A stretch of 64,000 nucleotides of DNA from Typhlomys cinereus. Taxonomy: Eukaryota > Chordata > Mammalia > Rodentia > Platacanthomyidae. Below, in pieces: positions 33,640 through 44,075 of the stretch; the stretch's first letter is position 1, and every line of letters starts with the position of its first letter. The notes beneath the pieces were generated by a model. It was not told the DNA's origin. It did no database searches and saw only the letters and a program-made list of their open reading frames with translations. The stretch lies in the NCBI GenBank assembly GCA_023101885.1, contig JALPQD010000206.1, positions 3,692,954-3,756,953 on the forward strand. The letters are read 5' to 3'. Position numbers and translations under genes: made by a program.

Positions 33640-33925
33640 GTGTTTCTGCTTGAGAAGGTAATGAGACCTTTAATTGTGGAGCATTGCTGAATGAATCTAA
33701 TCATCCCTACTCTCATCCCTCTCTACTCATTGTCCCCTACTAAAGACTGAAGTAAAGCAAACCAACTTTCTGCTTTTGCTTTTATCTATGAATTTTATCA
33801 TGTGTCTGTCTGCCATAATGGACTGTGATCCTTCTGCAACTGTAAACCAAATAAATATTTTTTTTTGCTTTAAGCTACCTGAATCAGAATATTTTATCAT
33901 AGCAACAGAAAAGTAACTATAACCA
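33640..33925 (+). mobile_element. MaLR-like LTR, sense
   Basis: Ends with 'CAACTGTAAACCAAATAAATA', a T run and 'CATAGCAACAGAAAAGTAAC', the usual 3' end layout of rodent MaLR LTRs, with an AATAAA signal. It is non-coding. Confidence 0.5.
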
Positions 33926-33929
33926 GGGA

Positions 33930-34430
33930 TCCTCAAATTTCTATGATATTCGTGTGTCATTTTTACTCTGGGCACAGCTAAATGCCATGTTGTACTTTGT
34001 TCCCAATCTAGCCTAAGGAGGATGTGTAGCACTATGAAACATTCCATCCTAGAGGAAGATTCAGCATCTTAATAGCTCTTTAAGCTCAGGAAGTTCCTGA
34101 AACTAACAAGATTGATTGGTGGGGTGGTTTTTCCCAAAGTGAGAAAAAACTACTTGGGAAATAAACTCTCTTTCCTGCCAGCAGTCTGGAGGAGACCCTC
34201 CTAGGATAATGTCATGCAGAAGAGAGTTCCAGGGTCCCAGCTTCAGTATCATCCCTGTTGTGGTGAGCTGTCTGATGATGCAGCTGCCTTTGGTCTTCCA
34301 GGTTCCTATAAGTGACACCCATCCCTATTCCAATAAACTCATTGGTTCCTCCAGTTGGACTTTGACATAATTGTTACTTTGGTCTGCTGTTGAATTCCTG
34401 TGTGGGTGGATAGACATCTGTGTGGTGTCT
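33930..34430 (+). mobile_element. LTR-like repeat, copy 1
   Basis: Clearly related to 49215-49690. Both contain 'TATGAAACATTCCATC', '..AGCTCAGGAAGTTCCTGAAAC' or its variant, a pyrimidine-rich middle, 'GAGAGTTCCAGGGTCCCAG', and an AATAAA- or ATTAAA-like signal near the 3' end. The size and polyadenylation signal suggest a solo LTR. The family is not identified. Confidence 0.55.
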
Positions 34431-34499
34431 CTCTAAGTAAAAGTGTTCCTACCACACATGGCAGATCTTATTCATCAAAAAGACAAGACACACCATACC

Positions 34500-34870
34500 A
34501 CTGTTACAGTTATTCTGAATGTTACTGAAAATTCATGACCAAAGACCTTGGGAGAAGAAAGAGGTTTTAATCCTTGCTTACAGTTCCCCAATACAATTCA
34601 CAGTCCAACTTGGCAGAAGCCAAGGGAACTGGCTATGCCATACACATTGGAACTGCTGAGAGACACGCAAGCATCACTTGTCACATTGCAAGTATGCAAT
34701 GTGTATGATCACAAATGGAAGAATGTTAAACTGCTCAACCAGATAACTCGATTTTATCCACCTGCTTGAAGAATAGTACCACAAACCATAGGCCAGGCCT
34801 TCCCACATCAATTTGACAATCTCTTGCAGGCTTACTCAAGGGTTGCTTTAACTATTAATTCCTCACAAAT
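34500..34870 (-). mobile_element. MaLR-like LTR, antisense
   Basis: Carries 'AAGAGGTTTTAATCCTTGC', 'TCCCACATCAATTTGACAATC' and 'CTTTAACTATTAATTCCTCAC'. The last blocks recur at 41190-41275. The layout and the antisense polyadenylation block match other MaLR-like copies in the window. Confidence 0.5.
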
Positions 34871-34879
34871 CTTTTCAGG

Positions 34880-35612
34880 ATTTGTCCTTTTTCATATTTT
34901 ATCTTTTACCTATTTATACAAGATCTATGAGTAGTTATTCTCACCCCCCCATCCCTTCCTCTCATCCCTTCTTTCACTCCATCTGTATCCCCATCTAGTC
35001 TTATCTCTCCCCTTCTTCTCTTCTACCCGCCCTCCTTTCTTTCTTTTGATGTTTCCCATCTGCTCCCTCCCTACTTCCTATTCACCAGCTTATATCTGCC
35101 CAGAAGTTTTCTTCTGAATTATCTATTCTAGTGGGGGTTCAGGACTCTGTGGTATACCTTGGGGTTCCTTCTTGAGCCACCCACTAATATGGAAACTCAA
35201 CTATATCTGTTTAACCCTTTGCCTCTAAGGATCCTACTGCCTGAAACCATCTCCTTGAGATCCTTGCTAGTCTATGGGGGCTTGTAGATATGTCAGTCAT
35301 TGTGCAGGTCAGGTAAGGATGAATCTCATTGCAGTGAGTTCTTGGCTGCCTCAGCCCAGTCTTAAGTGAAGTATCTTGTCCAGTGTGGACCTTCTTGCTG
35401 CCCCCTCTTCTTCAAGGTTCCCTGAGCTTTAGGATGGGGAGAGATTTGACTCGTCTAATTCTGGGTGAACATTGTAGGGTCATCAGTATTCTGAATTATG
35501 GTTGGTTGTTGTTTTCAGTTTTGCAATTCCTGCACTGCACTGAACTGCATCCTGTTTGGGTGTTGAGGTATGTTCTCCTAATCAAAGATAGAAAGATTTT
35601 TTAACAAAAGGT
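34880..35612 (-). mobile_element. Older L1 3'UTR, antisense
   Basis: Recognisable L1 3'UTR blocks in order: 'CCTTTGCCTCTAAGGATCCTA', 'CATTGTGCAGGTCAGG', 'CTGCCCCCTCTTCTTCAAGG', 'GAGCTTTAGGATGGGGAGAG' and 'TCCTGCACTGC'. It is clearly more diverged than the other copies. A younger L1 inserted at its right end (35613-36214). Confidence 0.7.
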
Positions 35613-36214
35613 TTTTTTTTTTTTCAATTTTGCTGCTCCAACAAACCATAATTCGGAAAGTCAGAGACTCTACATCAACCACTTGGAGCCAGGCCAGTCT
35701 AATCTCTCCCCATCCTAAAGCTCAGGGAAATTTGCTGAAGTGGGGGAAGTAAGATTGTAAGAGCCTAAAGATGGGGAGAAGCAATGATATGCAAGATACT
35801 CCATACAAGTTAGGGCCGAAGGATTCATAATAGGACTTTGCATGACCTGTGCAATGACCAATATATCATTGAACCCCCAAAGTCTAGCATGAATCACAGT
35901 CACTATGATCCTTAGAGGCAAGTGATTAACAACCACAATAGTGTTCCCATACTAAAGGGGAACACAAAAAGAGCTCTAGGCAGTGTCACTGAGTCCTTAA
36001 ACCTCATCAGAGAAGAGGACCCAGAGGGAAGTTTGACATGCATACTAAAGGATGCTCCAGGAATGGGGAGGGGGGAGCGAGCACTGGGATAAAGGAAGGG
36101 ATGGGGGAAAGAAAAGGGAAAAGGCAAATGGGAGCAAGGGGATCCAAGGAGGGGTGGAGGGAGAGAGGGGAATGGGGTACTTATCAACTTTGTATGAGTG
36201 GAAGAAATAAAAAA
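35613..36214 (+). mobile_element. 5'-inverted L1 3' end nested at the edge of an older L1
   Basis: A perfect-to-near-perfect 23/24-bp TSD (one T difference) lies at 35590-35612 and 36215-36238. Inside it, 35613-35639 reads antisense (T-run then 'CAATTTTGCTGCTCC') while 35640-36214 is sense L1 3'UTR from 'AACAAACCATAATTC' to the A-rich tail. This head-to-head switch is a twin-priming structure. Confidence 0.9.
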
Positions 36215-36238
36215 AGAAAGATTTTTTTAACAAAAGGT

Positions 36239-36649
36239 CTTTATATAAGAATAAGATTAAAAGTAAAGGGAGCAGGACCCAGTATTGAGTGGGGTCAACC
36301 TCTAGGTTTCCAGCCAGCTGCCATTTAATTACCAGTGCCTATACCTTCATGATTAGGGACATATACCTAGCACTTCAAATCCACTCAGTCCCAAGTGAAC
36401 CAGAAGGAAAGTAAGAGAAGACAGTGTCAGATATCTTGCTACTTACATGCATTCATGACTGTGGCCTAACTTCTATATTAACTGTCTTCCTTTATCTCCT
36501 TTCTCTTGAGATCTTCTTTTCCCTTCCCTCCTCATTATAATCCTTTGTCATTATATTGGGTGTTATAGAGATTATCCCCTAAATTTATCATTAAGAAGGT
36601 TTGGAACTAGGATCTACATATAAGGGAGAACTTTCTGTGCTTGGAAATC
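36239..36649. other. No gene recognised
   Basis: Intergenic DNA. No feature recognised before the old L1 ORF2 fragment. Confidence 0.45.
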
Positions 36650-38990
36650 CTTCGCTCAGTATAGTTATTTTAATTCCATTTGTTTACTAGAAAATTTCAT
36701 TAATTCATTTTTTGATGGCTGAGAAGAAATCCATTGTATATATGTACCATATTTTCATTATCCATTTGTCATGTTGCAGTGAACACAGATGTACTCTTGT
36801 CACTATAAAATGGTACATGTTGAGGGATTATTCTTAGTAGTGGTATAGCAGGATTTTATGGCATTTAAATCATTAAGTTTTTCAGAAACCACCATACTGA
36901 TCTTCAGAGTGGTTGTACAAGTCTGCATTCCTACCAGCAATGTATGAAAGTCCTTCTGCCCACATCCTGTCCAGCATCTGCTGTTATATATCTTTTGGAT
37001 TTTTGCCAATCTGAACAAGGTGAGATGATTTCTTAGGGGTAGTTTTGATTTGCATTTCCTTGATGGCTGGGGAAGTGGAGCATTTTTAAGGTATTTGTTT
37101 GACATTTCAATTTTGTCCTTGGAAAAGTTTAAGTTCTGCAGCCTATTTTCTTTTTTTTTTTATTTTTCCACTCATACAAACATGATAAGTTCCCCATTCC
37201 CCTCCCTCCCTCCACCCCTCCCTGGATCCCCTTGCTTCCTCTTCTCTTTTCCCCTTCTTTACCCCCCTTTCTTTCAGTCCCCCCCCCCATTCCTGGAGCA
37301 TCCTTTAGTGTGCATGTCAAATTTCCTTCTGGGTCTTTCTCTCTGATGAGGTGTAAGGACTCAGTAGCATTGCCTAGATCTCTTCTTTGTGTTCCCCTTT
37401 AGTATAGGAACACTTGTGGCTGTTAATCCTTTGCCTCTAATGATCTTAGAGCGTGTGATCCATGCTAGACTTTGGGGGGGGGTGCAGGTCAATGACATGT
37501 TAGTCATTACACAGGTCATGCAAAGACGTATTATGTCTACTTCGGCCCTGACTTGTGTGGAGTATCTTACATATCATTGCTCCTCCCCATCTTTAGGATC
37601 TTGAAATCTTACCACACCCTCTTCTGCAAATTTCCCTGACCTTTGGGATGGGAGAGATTAGGCTGGCCTGGCTCCTGGTGATTAATGTAGGGTCTCTGAT
37701 GCTCTGAATTATGGTTATTCTTTTTTTTTTTCTTCTTCTTTCAGTTTTGCTGTTCTTGTACTGCCCTTGGCTCCATCCTGATGGGTATTGGATGTCACCT
37801 CCTAGCCAGAGATAAAAGGCTGTTAAAATAGAGTCTTATTATAAGAGTAGATTCAAAGGTAGATGGAATAAGAGTAGGAGACCGCGGTGAGGGGTGTCAG
37901 TCTCCCATTTGCAAGATGATTACCTTCTACCTGCAAGACTCTATGCCTTCCCTTTCTGTTGAGATCAAACCCCATCAGTTGCAAGTGACTAGGAAGGAAA
38001 GTCTGTGAGCTTAACCGGATGTCTCAATATTTACTTGCAGTACTTGATGGTGGCCTGTATTTTCTGCTGTAGAATGATTCCCTCTCTCCTTGTTTCTGGT
38101 GGTGCCCTCCTTCTCCTTCTCTCCTATTTATAATCTTTGCAATTACTGTAGCTATTACAATGATTTATCTTTGAGTGTGTCAGTAAGTGGGTTTGGTACT
38201 AGGATCCACCTATTAGGGAGTACATATGGTGCTTAATTTTCTGTGTCTGGGATACTTCACTCAATATCATTTTTTCTAATTCCATCCATTTCCCAACAAA
38301 TTTCATTAGTTTATCTTTTTTGATGGCTGAGTAGTATTCCATTATATAAATGTACCACATTTTTCCATATCCAGTCATCAACTGTTAGGCATTTGGGTTG
38401 ATTCTATGACTTTGCTATTGTAAACAGCTGCAGCCCATTTTGTAAATGGGTTATTTATCTTTTGGTGTTCAATATTTTGAGTTCTTTGCGTACTTTGGAT
38501 AATAAAGCTCTATCAGATGTGTGGTTAGTGAAGATTTTCTCCCATTTTGTGTGTTGTCTTTTTGCTTAGTTTACAATCTCTTTATCTAAACAGAAACTCT
38601 TTAACTTCATAAGATCACATTTATTGAGTGTTAGTTCTATTTCCCGTGCTATTGAGGTTCTGTTTAGAAAATGTTGGTCTAGCCCAATCAGCTCAAGGAA
38701 ATTCCCTCTTCTTTCCTCCATGGTTTTTATAGTCTCTGGTCTAATATTAAAGTCCTTAATCCATTTGTCATTGATTTTCAAAAATTGTAAGAATCCAGTT
38801 TCAATCTTCTGCATATCCAGTTTTGCCAGCACCATTTATTGAAGATTTTTTTCCATTGAGTTTTCTGAGTCCCTATGTCAAAAATCAGATGACTATAAGT
38901 GTATGGGCTTATGTCTGAGTCTTCAACACACAGAGTTTTTCTTTTAATTGTAGACTTAATACCTATGTTTCTAACTCGTAGAGGAAGACT
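36650..38990 (-). mobile_element. Old L1 ORF2 fragment carrying a nested L1
   Basis: 36650-37149 and 38428-38990 are consecutive antisense parts of L1 ORF2 C-terminal coding (for example the minus-strand frame at 38566-38835). They are diverged and full of stops. A second L1 (37150-38427) separates them. The 5' limit near 38990 is approximate. Confidence 0.8.
37150..38427 (-). mobile_element. Nested 5'-truncated L1
   Basis: Poly(T), complete 3'UTR, then the last ~80 codons of ORF2 (minus-strand frame ending SLIGGS at 38199). It is flanked by the TSD CTGCAGCCYATTTT at 37136-37149 and 38428-38441, one transition apart. Removing it rejoins the host ORF2 text ('...TTCTGCAGCC/ATTTTGTAAATGG'). Confidence 0.92.
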
Positions 38991-39244
38991 GCCCTGGGGT
39001 CTCTCGTTTCATATAGCACATCCTTTTGTGTCTTCTGAGTCCTCATAGGAAGTGTATAATCATGACTACGTCAAGGTGTCATTGTATCCCATATCACATG
39101 GGGAAAGATAGAGAAATAGGGATTGCCCCAGTGGATATTACACTATCTCATAGATCAGACTGATTTTTATGTCTCAACAACCACTGAAGAAAATATGTAA
39201 AATTCCTACTAAACTCATTTTTCCATCTCATCTCCCCATACAAG
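38991..39244. other. No gene recognised
   Basis: Intergenic DNA, no recognised feature. Confidence 0.5.
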
Positions 39245-39357
39245 GAACCAATGTTCATTTTTGCCTGGTGCTTTTATTTGGGACCTGGGATCCAAATACA
39301 GGACTTTCTGTTTAAAAGACTGAGTGTTAACCCCTGAGCATTTTTCTGTCCCCTTAA
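39245..39357 (-). mobile_element. tRNA-type SINE fragment
   Basis: Text 'GGGATCCAAATACAGGAC', 'TTTCTGTTTAAAAGACTGAG' and 'GTTAACCCCTGAGCATTTTTC' is a diverged antisense SINE head like the one at 48640-48701. Confidence 0.6.
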
Positions 39358-39768
39358 AAAGGTTTTGTTATGAATATTTGTACTTCATTTCTTCTAGTCA
39401 AAATAAGAGAACCATGAAAAGAAGCTGAAAATATTATCTAGCACTAATTTTGTAAAAATCAAATCAGACCTCTTGTATGTTTGTGATATCACAGGAAAAT
39501 CTGTCAGGAAGTTTACTCAAGTAGAAATATTACATACCATTTTCAGTTAAGAAATATGAAAATAATTATATACAGAGATATTTTTGGTGTAAATATAAAC
39601 AAACTGCTATATAATATCTAAGCATAGATATGAGGAAATCACGTTTACGAAGAACTCACAGAAAATTAGAGATTACAATTATAAGGAAATTATTGAATAT
39701 TAGAAAATTTAACTTCACCACATATGAGTAAAGGGACACAAGTACTACTAAATCCAGAAGTTGGTGGT
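39358..39768. other. 3' flank of the intact OR
   Basis: AT-rich intergenic DNA downstream of the receptor stop codon. Polyadenylation motifs are not distinctive. No other feature. Confidence 0.45.
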
Positions 39769-40713
39769 CTATGAAGCACAAGAGAGTGCTTGGCTGAGGA
39801 GTTTTCTCAAGGCCCCTTTCACATCTTTGTTTCTCAGACTGTATATGAAAGGGTTCAACATGGGGGTGACTGCAGTGTACATCACAGAGGCAATTATGTT
39901 CCTCTGGGAAGAAGGAGTCAGAGAAGAACTGAGGTAAACACAAAATGATGTTCCATAGAATAAGCAGACCACACATAGATGTGACCAACAGGTAGAAAAG
40001 GCTTTGTATTTGTTAACAGTGGAGGACATCCTCACTAAAGTGGAGATGATTCGAATGTAGGACAAAAAGATCCCATTGATCGGAAAAGCAACTAGCAGGG
40101 CAGCTATTGTATATGCAAATATGTTATTGAAGAAGGTGTCAGATTTGGCAACCTTGAGAAGGAGAGCAAGTTCACAGAAGACATGTGGGATTTCAGTGCC
40201 TGTTGTGAAGGTAAGCTGCTTCATAAGTAGGATATGAATCAAGGAGATCCAAAATATAAGGAACCAAGACATAAAAACGAGAAAGCAACAAAACCGGGGG
40301 TTCATGATGAGCATGTAGTTGAGGGGGTGACAGATGGCCACATAGCGGTCATAGGCCATCACACTCAGCAAAAAATTGTCTATTCCAGCCAAAGTACTTA
40401 AAAAGTAAATCTGAGTGAGACACTCTAGGTAAGAAATGTCTCTTTTCTGCATCTGGATGTTTACTAGTAACTTTGGGATGGTGGTTGATGTGAAGCAGAT
40501 ATCAATAAATGACAGATGGAACAGAAAGAAGTACATAGGTGTGTGGAGGTGGGAGTCAGAGATGGTGGCAAGGATGATGAGCAGGTTCCCAAGTACTGTA
40601 ACCAGGTACATGGACAGGAACAGTCCGAAGAGGATGGGCTGTAGCTCTGGATTATCTGAGAGGCCCAGAAGGAAGAACTGTGATGCACCTTCTGAATAAT
40701 TGCTGGTTTTCAT
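39769..40713 (-). CDS. Olfactory receptor, family 7-like, intact
   Basis: A 314-residue class II odorant receptor; such proteins sit in the cilia membrane of olfactory neurons and signal through the olfactory G protein. Visible landmarks: N-glycosylation site N5 (NYS), TM1 with GN at 42-43, PMYFFL at 59-64, the C98/C180 disulfide pair, [15 protein letters not shown] at 119-133 ending TM3, SY at 218-219 in TM5, [10 protein letters not shown] at 237-246 starting TM6, and [12 protein letters not shown] at 284-295 in TM7. Length is normal for the family. The ATG at 40713 is chosen because it matches the family start; the open frame upstream to 40860 reads through a microsatellite and a splice acceptor. 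Family 7 is judged by motifs such as [11 protein letters not shown] and KDVKGAL. Trp in [10 protein letters not shown], where Ala is usual, is odd. I cannot tell whether it is expressed. Confidence 0.95.
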   Translation of the reverse strand: MKTSNYSEGASQFFLLGLSDNPELQPILFGLFLSMYLVTVLGNLLIILATISDSHLHTPMYFFLFHLSFIDICFTSTTIPKLLVNIQMQKRDISYLECLTQIYFLSTLAGIDNFLLSVMAYDRYVAICHPLNYMLIMNPRFCCFLVFMSWFLIFWISLIHILLMKQLTFTTGTEIPHVFCELALLLKVAKSDTFFNNIFAYTIAALLVAFPINGIFLSYIRIISTLVRMSSTVNKYKAFSTCWSHLCVVCLFYGTSFCVYLSSSLTPSSQRNIIASVMYTAVTPMLNPFIYSLRNKDVKGALRKLLSQALSCAS

Positions 40714-40731
40714 GTTGCTTGTGTGTGTCAC

Positions 40732-40766
40732 TGCAAGAAAAAGAGAGTAGAGAATGAGAAAGAGAT
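40732..40766 (-). promoter_or_regulatory. Putative splice acceptor of the OR coding exon
   Basis: On the minus strand a pyrimidine-rich tract (CTCTACTCTCTTTTTCTTGCAG) ends in CAG at about 40732, some 18 bp before the ATG. OR genes typically have untranslated 5' exons spliced to the coding exon just upstream of the start, so this is a good candidate. The branch site would fall in or next to the TCTA repeat. Confidence 0.6.
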
Positions 40767-40774
40767 AGATAGAT

Positions 40775-40820
<46 letters not shown>
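40767..40820. repeat. GATA microsatellite beside the OR splice acceptor
   Basis: About 13 GATA units (TATC on the receptor's strand), with one interruption near 40774. It directly abuts the pyrimidine tract of the putative acceptor. Confidence 0.95.
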
Positions 40821-40984
40821 CAGATTGATAAGGGCAATGAACTACCAAGTAGAACCTCATTTTCTATTACTTTACCCTTGGATGAAAACTCTTTGTTGCA
40901 ATTTGCCTGCATGTTGCTGATAAACTCAGCATCAAACAGGTTAAAGAAACAAGAGACTCAATAGCGATGCTGGCTTATATTTAT

Positions 40985-41280
40985 CCATTTGCATAACTTA
41001 GTTCAGCTTCTCAGCAGAGCTCGTGTCAACACTGAGGGAACTGCTTACAGCATATCTGCAGGGTTGCCAAGAGAGGGGCAAACTTCTTTGCCACAATGGC
41101 TGCATGTCAATTACACTGAACAATGCCAACATACTGAACCATATCTCTCTGTTTTATCCACCTGCCCAGGGAATAGTTCTACCTACCATAGAACTGGATC
41201 TTCCCCCATCAGTTAGACAGTTTCCTGCAGCTTTACTTAGGGTTTACCTTAACTATTAATTCTTCACAGCTGTGTCTAAA
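40985..41280 (-). mobile_element. MaLR-like LTR, antisense
   Basis: Shares 'TTTATCCACCTGC', 'CCCATCAGTTAGACAG', 'TTCCTGCAGCTTTACTTAGG' and 'CTTAACTATTAATTCTTCAC' with 34740-34865, in the same orientation. The repeat has no coding capacity. Confidence 0.5.
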
Positions 41281-41475
41281 GCTCAGCTTACAGTTATCAA
41301 GCTGATACATGTATCTAACTATCATTGAATTGAATCAGACCAGACAGCATTATTTAATCAACTGAGTAGAAACTCATTTATGCATATAAATGTACAATCA
41401 GTCACATTTTATGATCTAACTCTTTTCTCTTCTGACTAGTTAGTTCTCATAATTCTTTTTTTTTCCAGCCCTAAA

Positions 41476-41747
41476 ATCTTTTTTTTATTTATTCAATTGT
41501 GCGTGTATGCTTGTGTGCTTATGTGTATGTATGTGTGTAAAACCACGGACGAACTCGGAAACCACTATGGACCGCTTCCACCTCCCCGTTTGCTCTGCCC
41601 CGGGATTCACAGGCTTTGCCCTACCAGGACCCACAAACGCAGGCCGCCCCCGCTTCCGCCGGCATCTGTATGTGGGGTCTAGGATCCAAACTCAGGACCT
41701 TCTGCCTGCAAGGCAGAGGCTTAACCCCTGAGCCACCTCTCCAGCCC
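41476..41747 (-). mobile_element. tRNA-derived SINE inside the EXOSC6 3'UTR copy
   Basis: On the minus strand it starts at about 41747 with GGGCTGGAGAGGTGGCTCAG (A-box-like TGGCTCAGGGG), then the B-box-like AGTTTGGATCC, a body shared with 48404-48701, a TG/CA-rich part and 'CAATTGAATAAATAAA'. Two overlapping AATAAA signals lie at 41484-41493. It ends about 15-20 bp before the retrocopy's poly(A), so it probably was already in the parent transcript. Confidence 0.85.
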
Positions 41748-42841
41748 TGGACTGTCTTCCTTAAGCTGAGCAAAACTCATACCCACACAGCTGCTTCTAG
41801 TCCAGCCTCCAGTGAGTGCAAACCAGGACTCAGAATTACACCAGTGCCAACACTTGATCCTCCTGGTCAGTCGAGCCAGCTCTGCTCTGTAAAAGGCCAA
41901 GCTGTGTCCAGTTTGCTCGTCAGAAGCTCTCCCTCTGGGCAGTCCATGCTGTTCTGAGCTTTGTGGACAAGTGGCACTAGATATATAAGTCAGACCAGGA
42001 CCCCAATTCTCACCAATATAAGCCTCTGGGTGTGCTGTTCGGTAGTCAGGAAAGAATGGGATCTGGCTTCTAGTCAGCACAGCTTCTAGTCTTTCCAGCT
42101 AACCAACCTCAAGATGGGGTCTTGCGCTTCACTAAAATAGAAGTGAGAATGGGGGTGTATCCAATGCTTCTTGGGTCTTGTAACATTTCAGCAGCTGTCC
42201 TACATTTAACTCCTCCAAAGAACAATTTCTACACCAGCCCCCGTATCTGCCCTAGATTCTACTCCACTGAAGACCAATTTCTGCACCAGCCCCGGCAGAT
42301 GCTTCAGTAGTGTTTCAGCCTGCCTCTCGTGCTCACAATGACCTAAGAGACAGAACATTTAAAGCAGTACTGATTGGAACTCTTGACAACGCAGGCCGAA
42401 GAGCGCTGCTCTTTAAATCTGACACCAGGAAACACTACAACACAAGTTACTCTTCAGATGTAAAAAGGCTTTTATGCTTCAACTATGGTTAATGAAAAGA
42501 CAAAGCCCCTGCTCCAATCCTCTCAAAAGTTCTATTAGAGTCAATGGCCGGGCTGCTCCGAATCCATCCTTCACAGCTCCAAGTTTCTTTTCCAAATTGT
42601 CCATTTTAAATATTTTCCAACCTGGAGTAAGGCTGTGCTCTGGGATGTCAGTCCGCTACGGTGGCAAAATCCCTTTGCTGGAAGTTGTACATAAATGCCG
42701 TTCCAACCCAGGCGTCCGGTGCCTTGGTTCTGTGTGCGTCCCTCTCCATTCTCGTCTTTGCTCGGCGCCCAGGGCGCAGCGGCTCCTTCCAGGACGGCGC
42801 GGCGACGCGCGGACCTCCCCGTGGGGTGCTCCGGGCCTGAT

Positions 42842-43425
42842 TCACGGGGGGGGGGGGGCGGCGGCGCCCCTGCGGTGGGCGGCGCGCACGAGGCACTGCT
42901 GCAGCACCGGGTAGAGGCGCTGGCAGCCCTCGAGGCCCAGGCGCACGGCGTCGGCCCAGCTCTCCGTCTGACCGCCTTCGCCGTCGCCCAGCAAGCCGGC
43001 CACCTGGTTGAGCACCGGCATGAGCGCCACGGTGAGGCCGGCGGCGGCGCGCTCCTCCTCGAGCCGCGTGGGGTCCAGCAGCCAGGCGGGCGCGGGCGCG
43101 AGGCTCAGGTCGCAGCCCACCACCAGGTCGTACATCTCCACGCCCGCGTCGGCCAGGGCGAGCGCGGCGGCCGTGAGCGCGGCAGCCAGCGTCGAGCGGC
43201 CGTCCTTCCAGCACCAGCGCCGACACTTCGAGCTGCGCGCGCGGGTAGCGGCCCAGGCGCACGGCGGGCTCCAGCGCCTCCTGCAGCGCCAGCGCCAGCT
43301 CGCGCTCCTCGCCGCCGCCCGGAGGTGCGCGGCGCCGGCGACCCGAGAAGGGCGCGCGGCGGAAGTCGCAGACCAGGCGGCCGCGCAGGGCGGCCGGGGC
43401 CTCGCCGCCCGCTCCCGCGGGGCCA
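42842..43425 (-). pseudogene. EXOSC6 retrocopy: coding remnant
   Basis: Two frames together give the PH-domain portion: one ends near 43207, the other runs from there to the stop at 42842-42844. The region is about 80% GC with many CpGs, so it looks like a CpG island although it is copied exon sequence. The final codons are replaced by Pro codons from a run of about 12 C. Confidence 0.93.
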
Positions 43426-43439
43426 TCATAATTCTTTTA

Positions 43440-43796
43440 AAATCCACAGACATGAATTCTTCTTTGTATGATCTATTAAAAATTACTGGAACTTTTCATG
43501 TGTCCTCAGTCATCTCCATTTCCTTATCTGCATCTCTGTAATATAGATGAATGAAAAATATCAAATTCAGAAATCTGTAACTTGGCCCTATATAGTGATG
43601 TACTATTTCTCGATGCCTTACTTTTTTTCATTCTAAACATGTGTTTTGGTATTATCTTGATAGGAAAGTTTAAAAATTGCCTTAACATTGAAGAGGGGGG
43701 AATCTCAATATATGATTATGGATATTTAAATATGATATTTCTATGTATAAAATATTTATGGCACATTTATAGCATTTCTTTTTTTAATTCTTTTTT
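43440..43796. other. No gene recognised
   Basis: Intergenic DNA. An 84-codon frame at 43582-43836 runs into the next L1 tail and has no family resemblance. Confidence 0.45.
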
Positions 43797-44075
43797 TATT
43801 TTTCTTTTTTTTCTTCCACTCATACAAAGTTGGTAAGTACCCCATTCCCCTCCCTTCCTCCACCCCTCCCTGGATCCTCTTGCTCCCTCCTGTTTTTCTT
43901 TTTCCTTTTTCCCCTCCCTCCCTTTCTCCCAGTGCCCCCCCCCATTCCTGGAGCATCCTTTACTGTGCATGTCAAACTTTTCTCTGGGTCCTCCTCTCTG
44001 ATGAAGTATAAGGACTCAGTGGCATTGCCTAGAGCTCTTTTTTTGTTCCCCTTTAGTATACAAACACTATTGTGG
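43797..44075 (-). mobile_element. 5'-truncated L1 3' end
   Basis: Poly(T) and 'CTTCCACTCATACAAAGTTGG', the C/T-rich tract, 'CATTCCTGGAGCATCCTTTA' and the '..CAAACACTATTGTGG' block. Same 3'UTR type as at 2480-2760 and 4946-5231. Confidence 0.85.

Larger units (their letters stand above)
41460..43425 (-). pseudogene. EXOSC6 (MTR3) processed pseudogene, 5'-truncated
   Basis: A retrocopy of EXOSC6, an RNase PH-like subunit of the RNA exosome core that degrades and processes RNA in nucleus and cytoplasm. A 13-bp TSD, TCATAATTCTTTT, flanks it at 41447-41459 and 43426-43438, with a poly(A) run (T on plus) at the low end. The coding part (43425 to the stop at 42842-42844) begins inside the protein and lacks roughly the first 80 residues. 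Conserved stretches include [31 protein letters not shown] and [18 protein letters not shown]. One extra base near 43207 shifts the frame, and the C-terminus is changed by a C-run. The long 3'UTR follows, including a SINE (41476-41747). No introns or promoter. Inactive. Confidence 0.96.

Noticed and set aside
40714..40860. Upstream in-frame extension of the intact OR to 40860
   Set aside because: It translates a TATC microsatellite and a splice acceptor; the family start at 40713 gives the normal length.
42648..43541. Several long frames on both strands around 42.6-43.5 kb
   Set aside because: Apart from the two minus-strand EXOSC6 frames, these are GC-composition shadows of the retrocopy.
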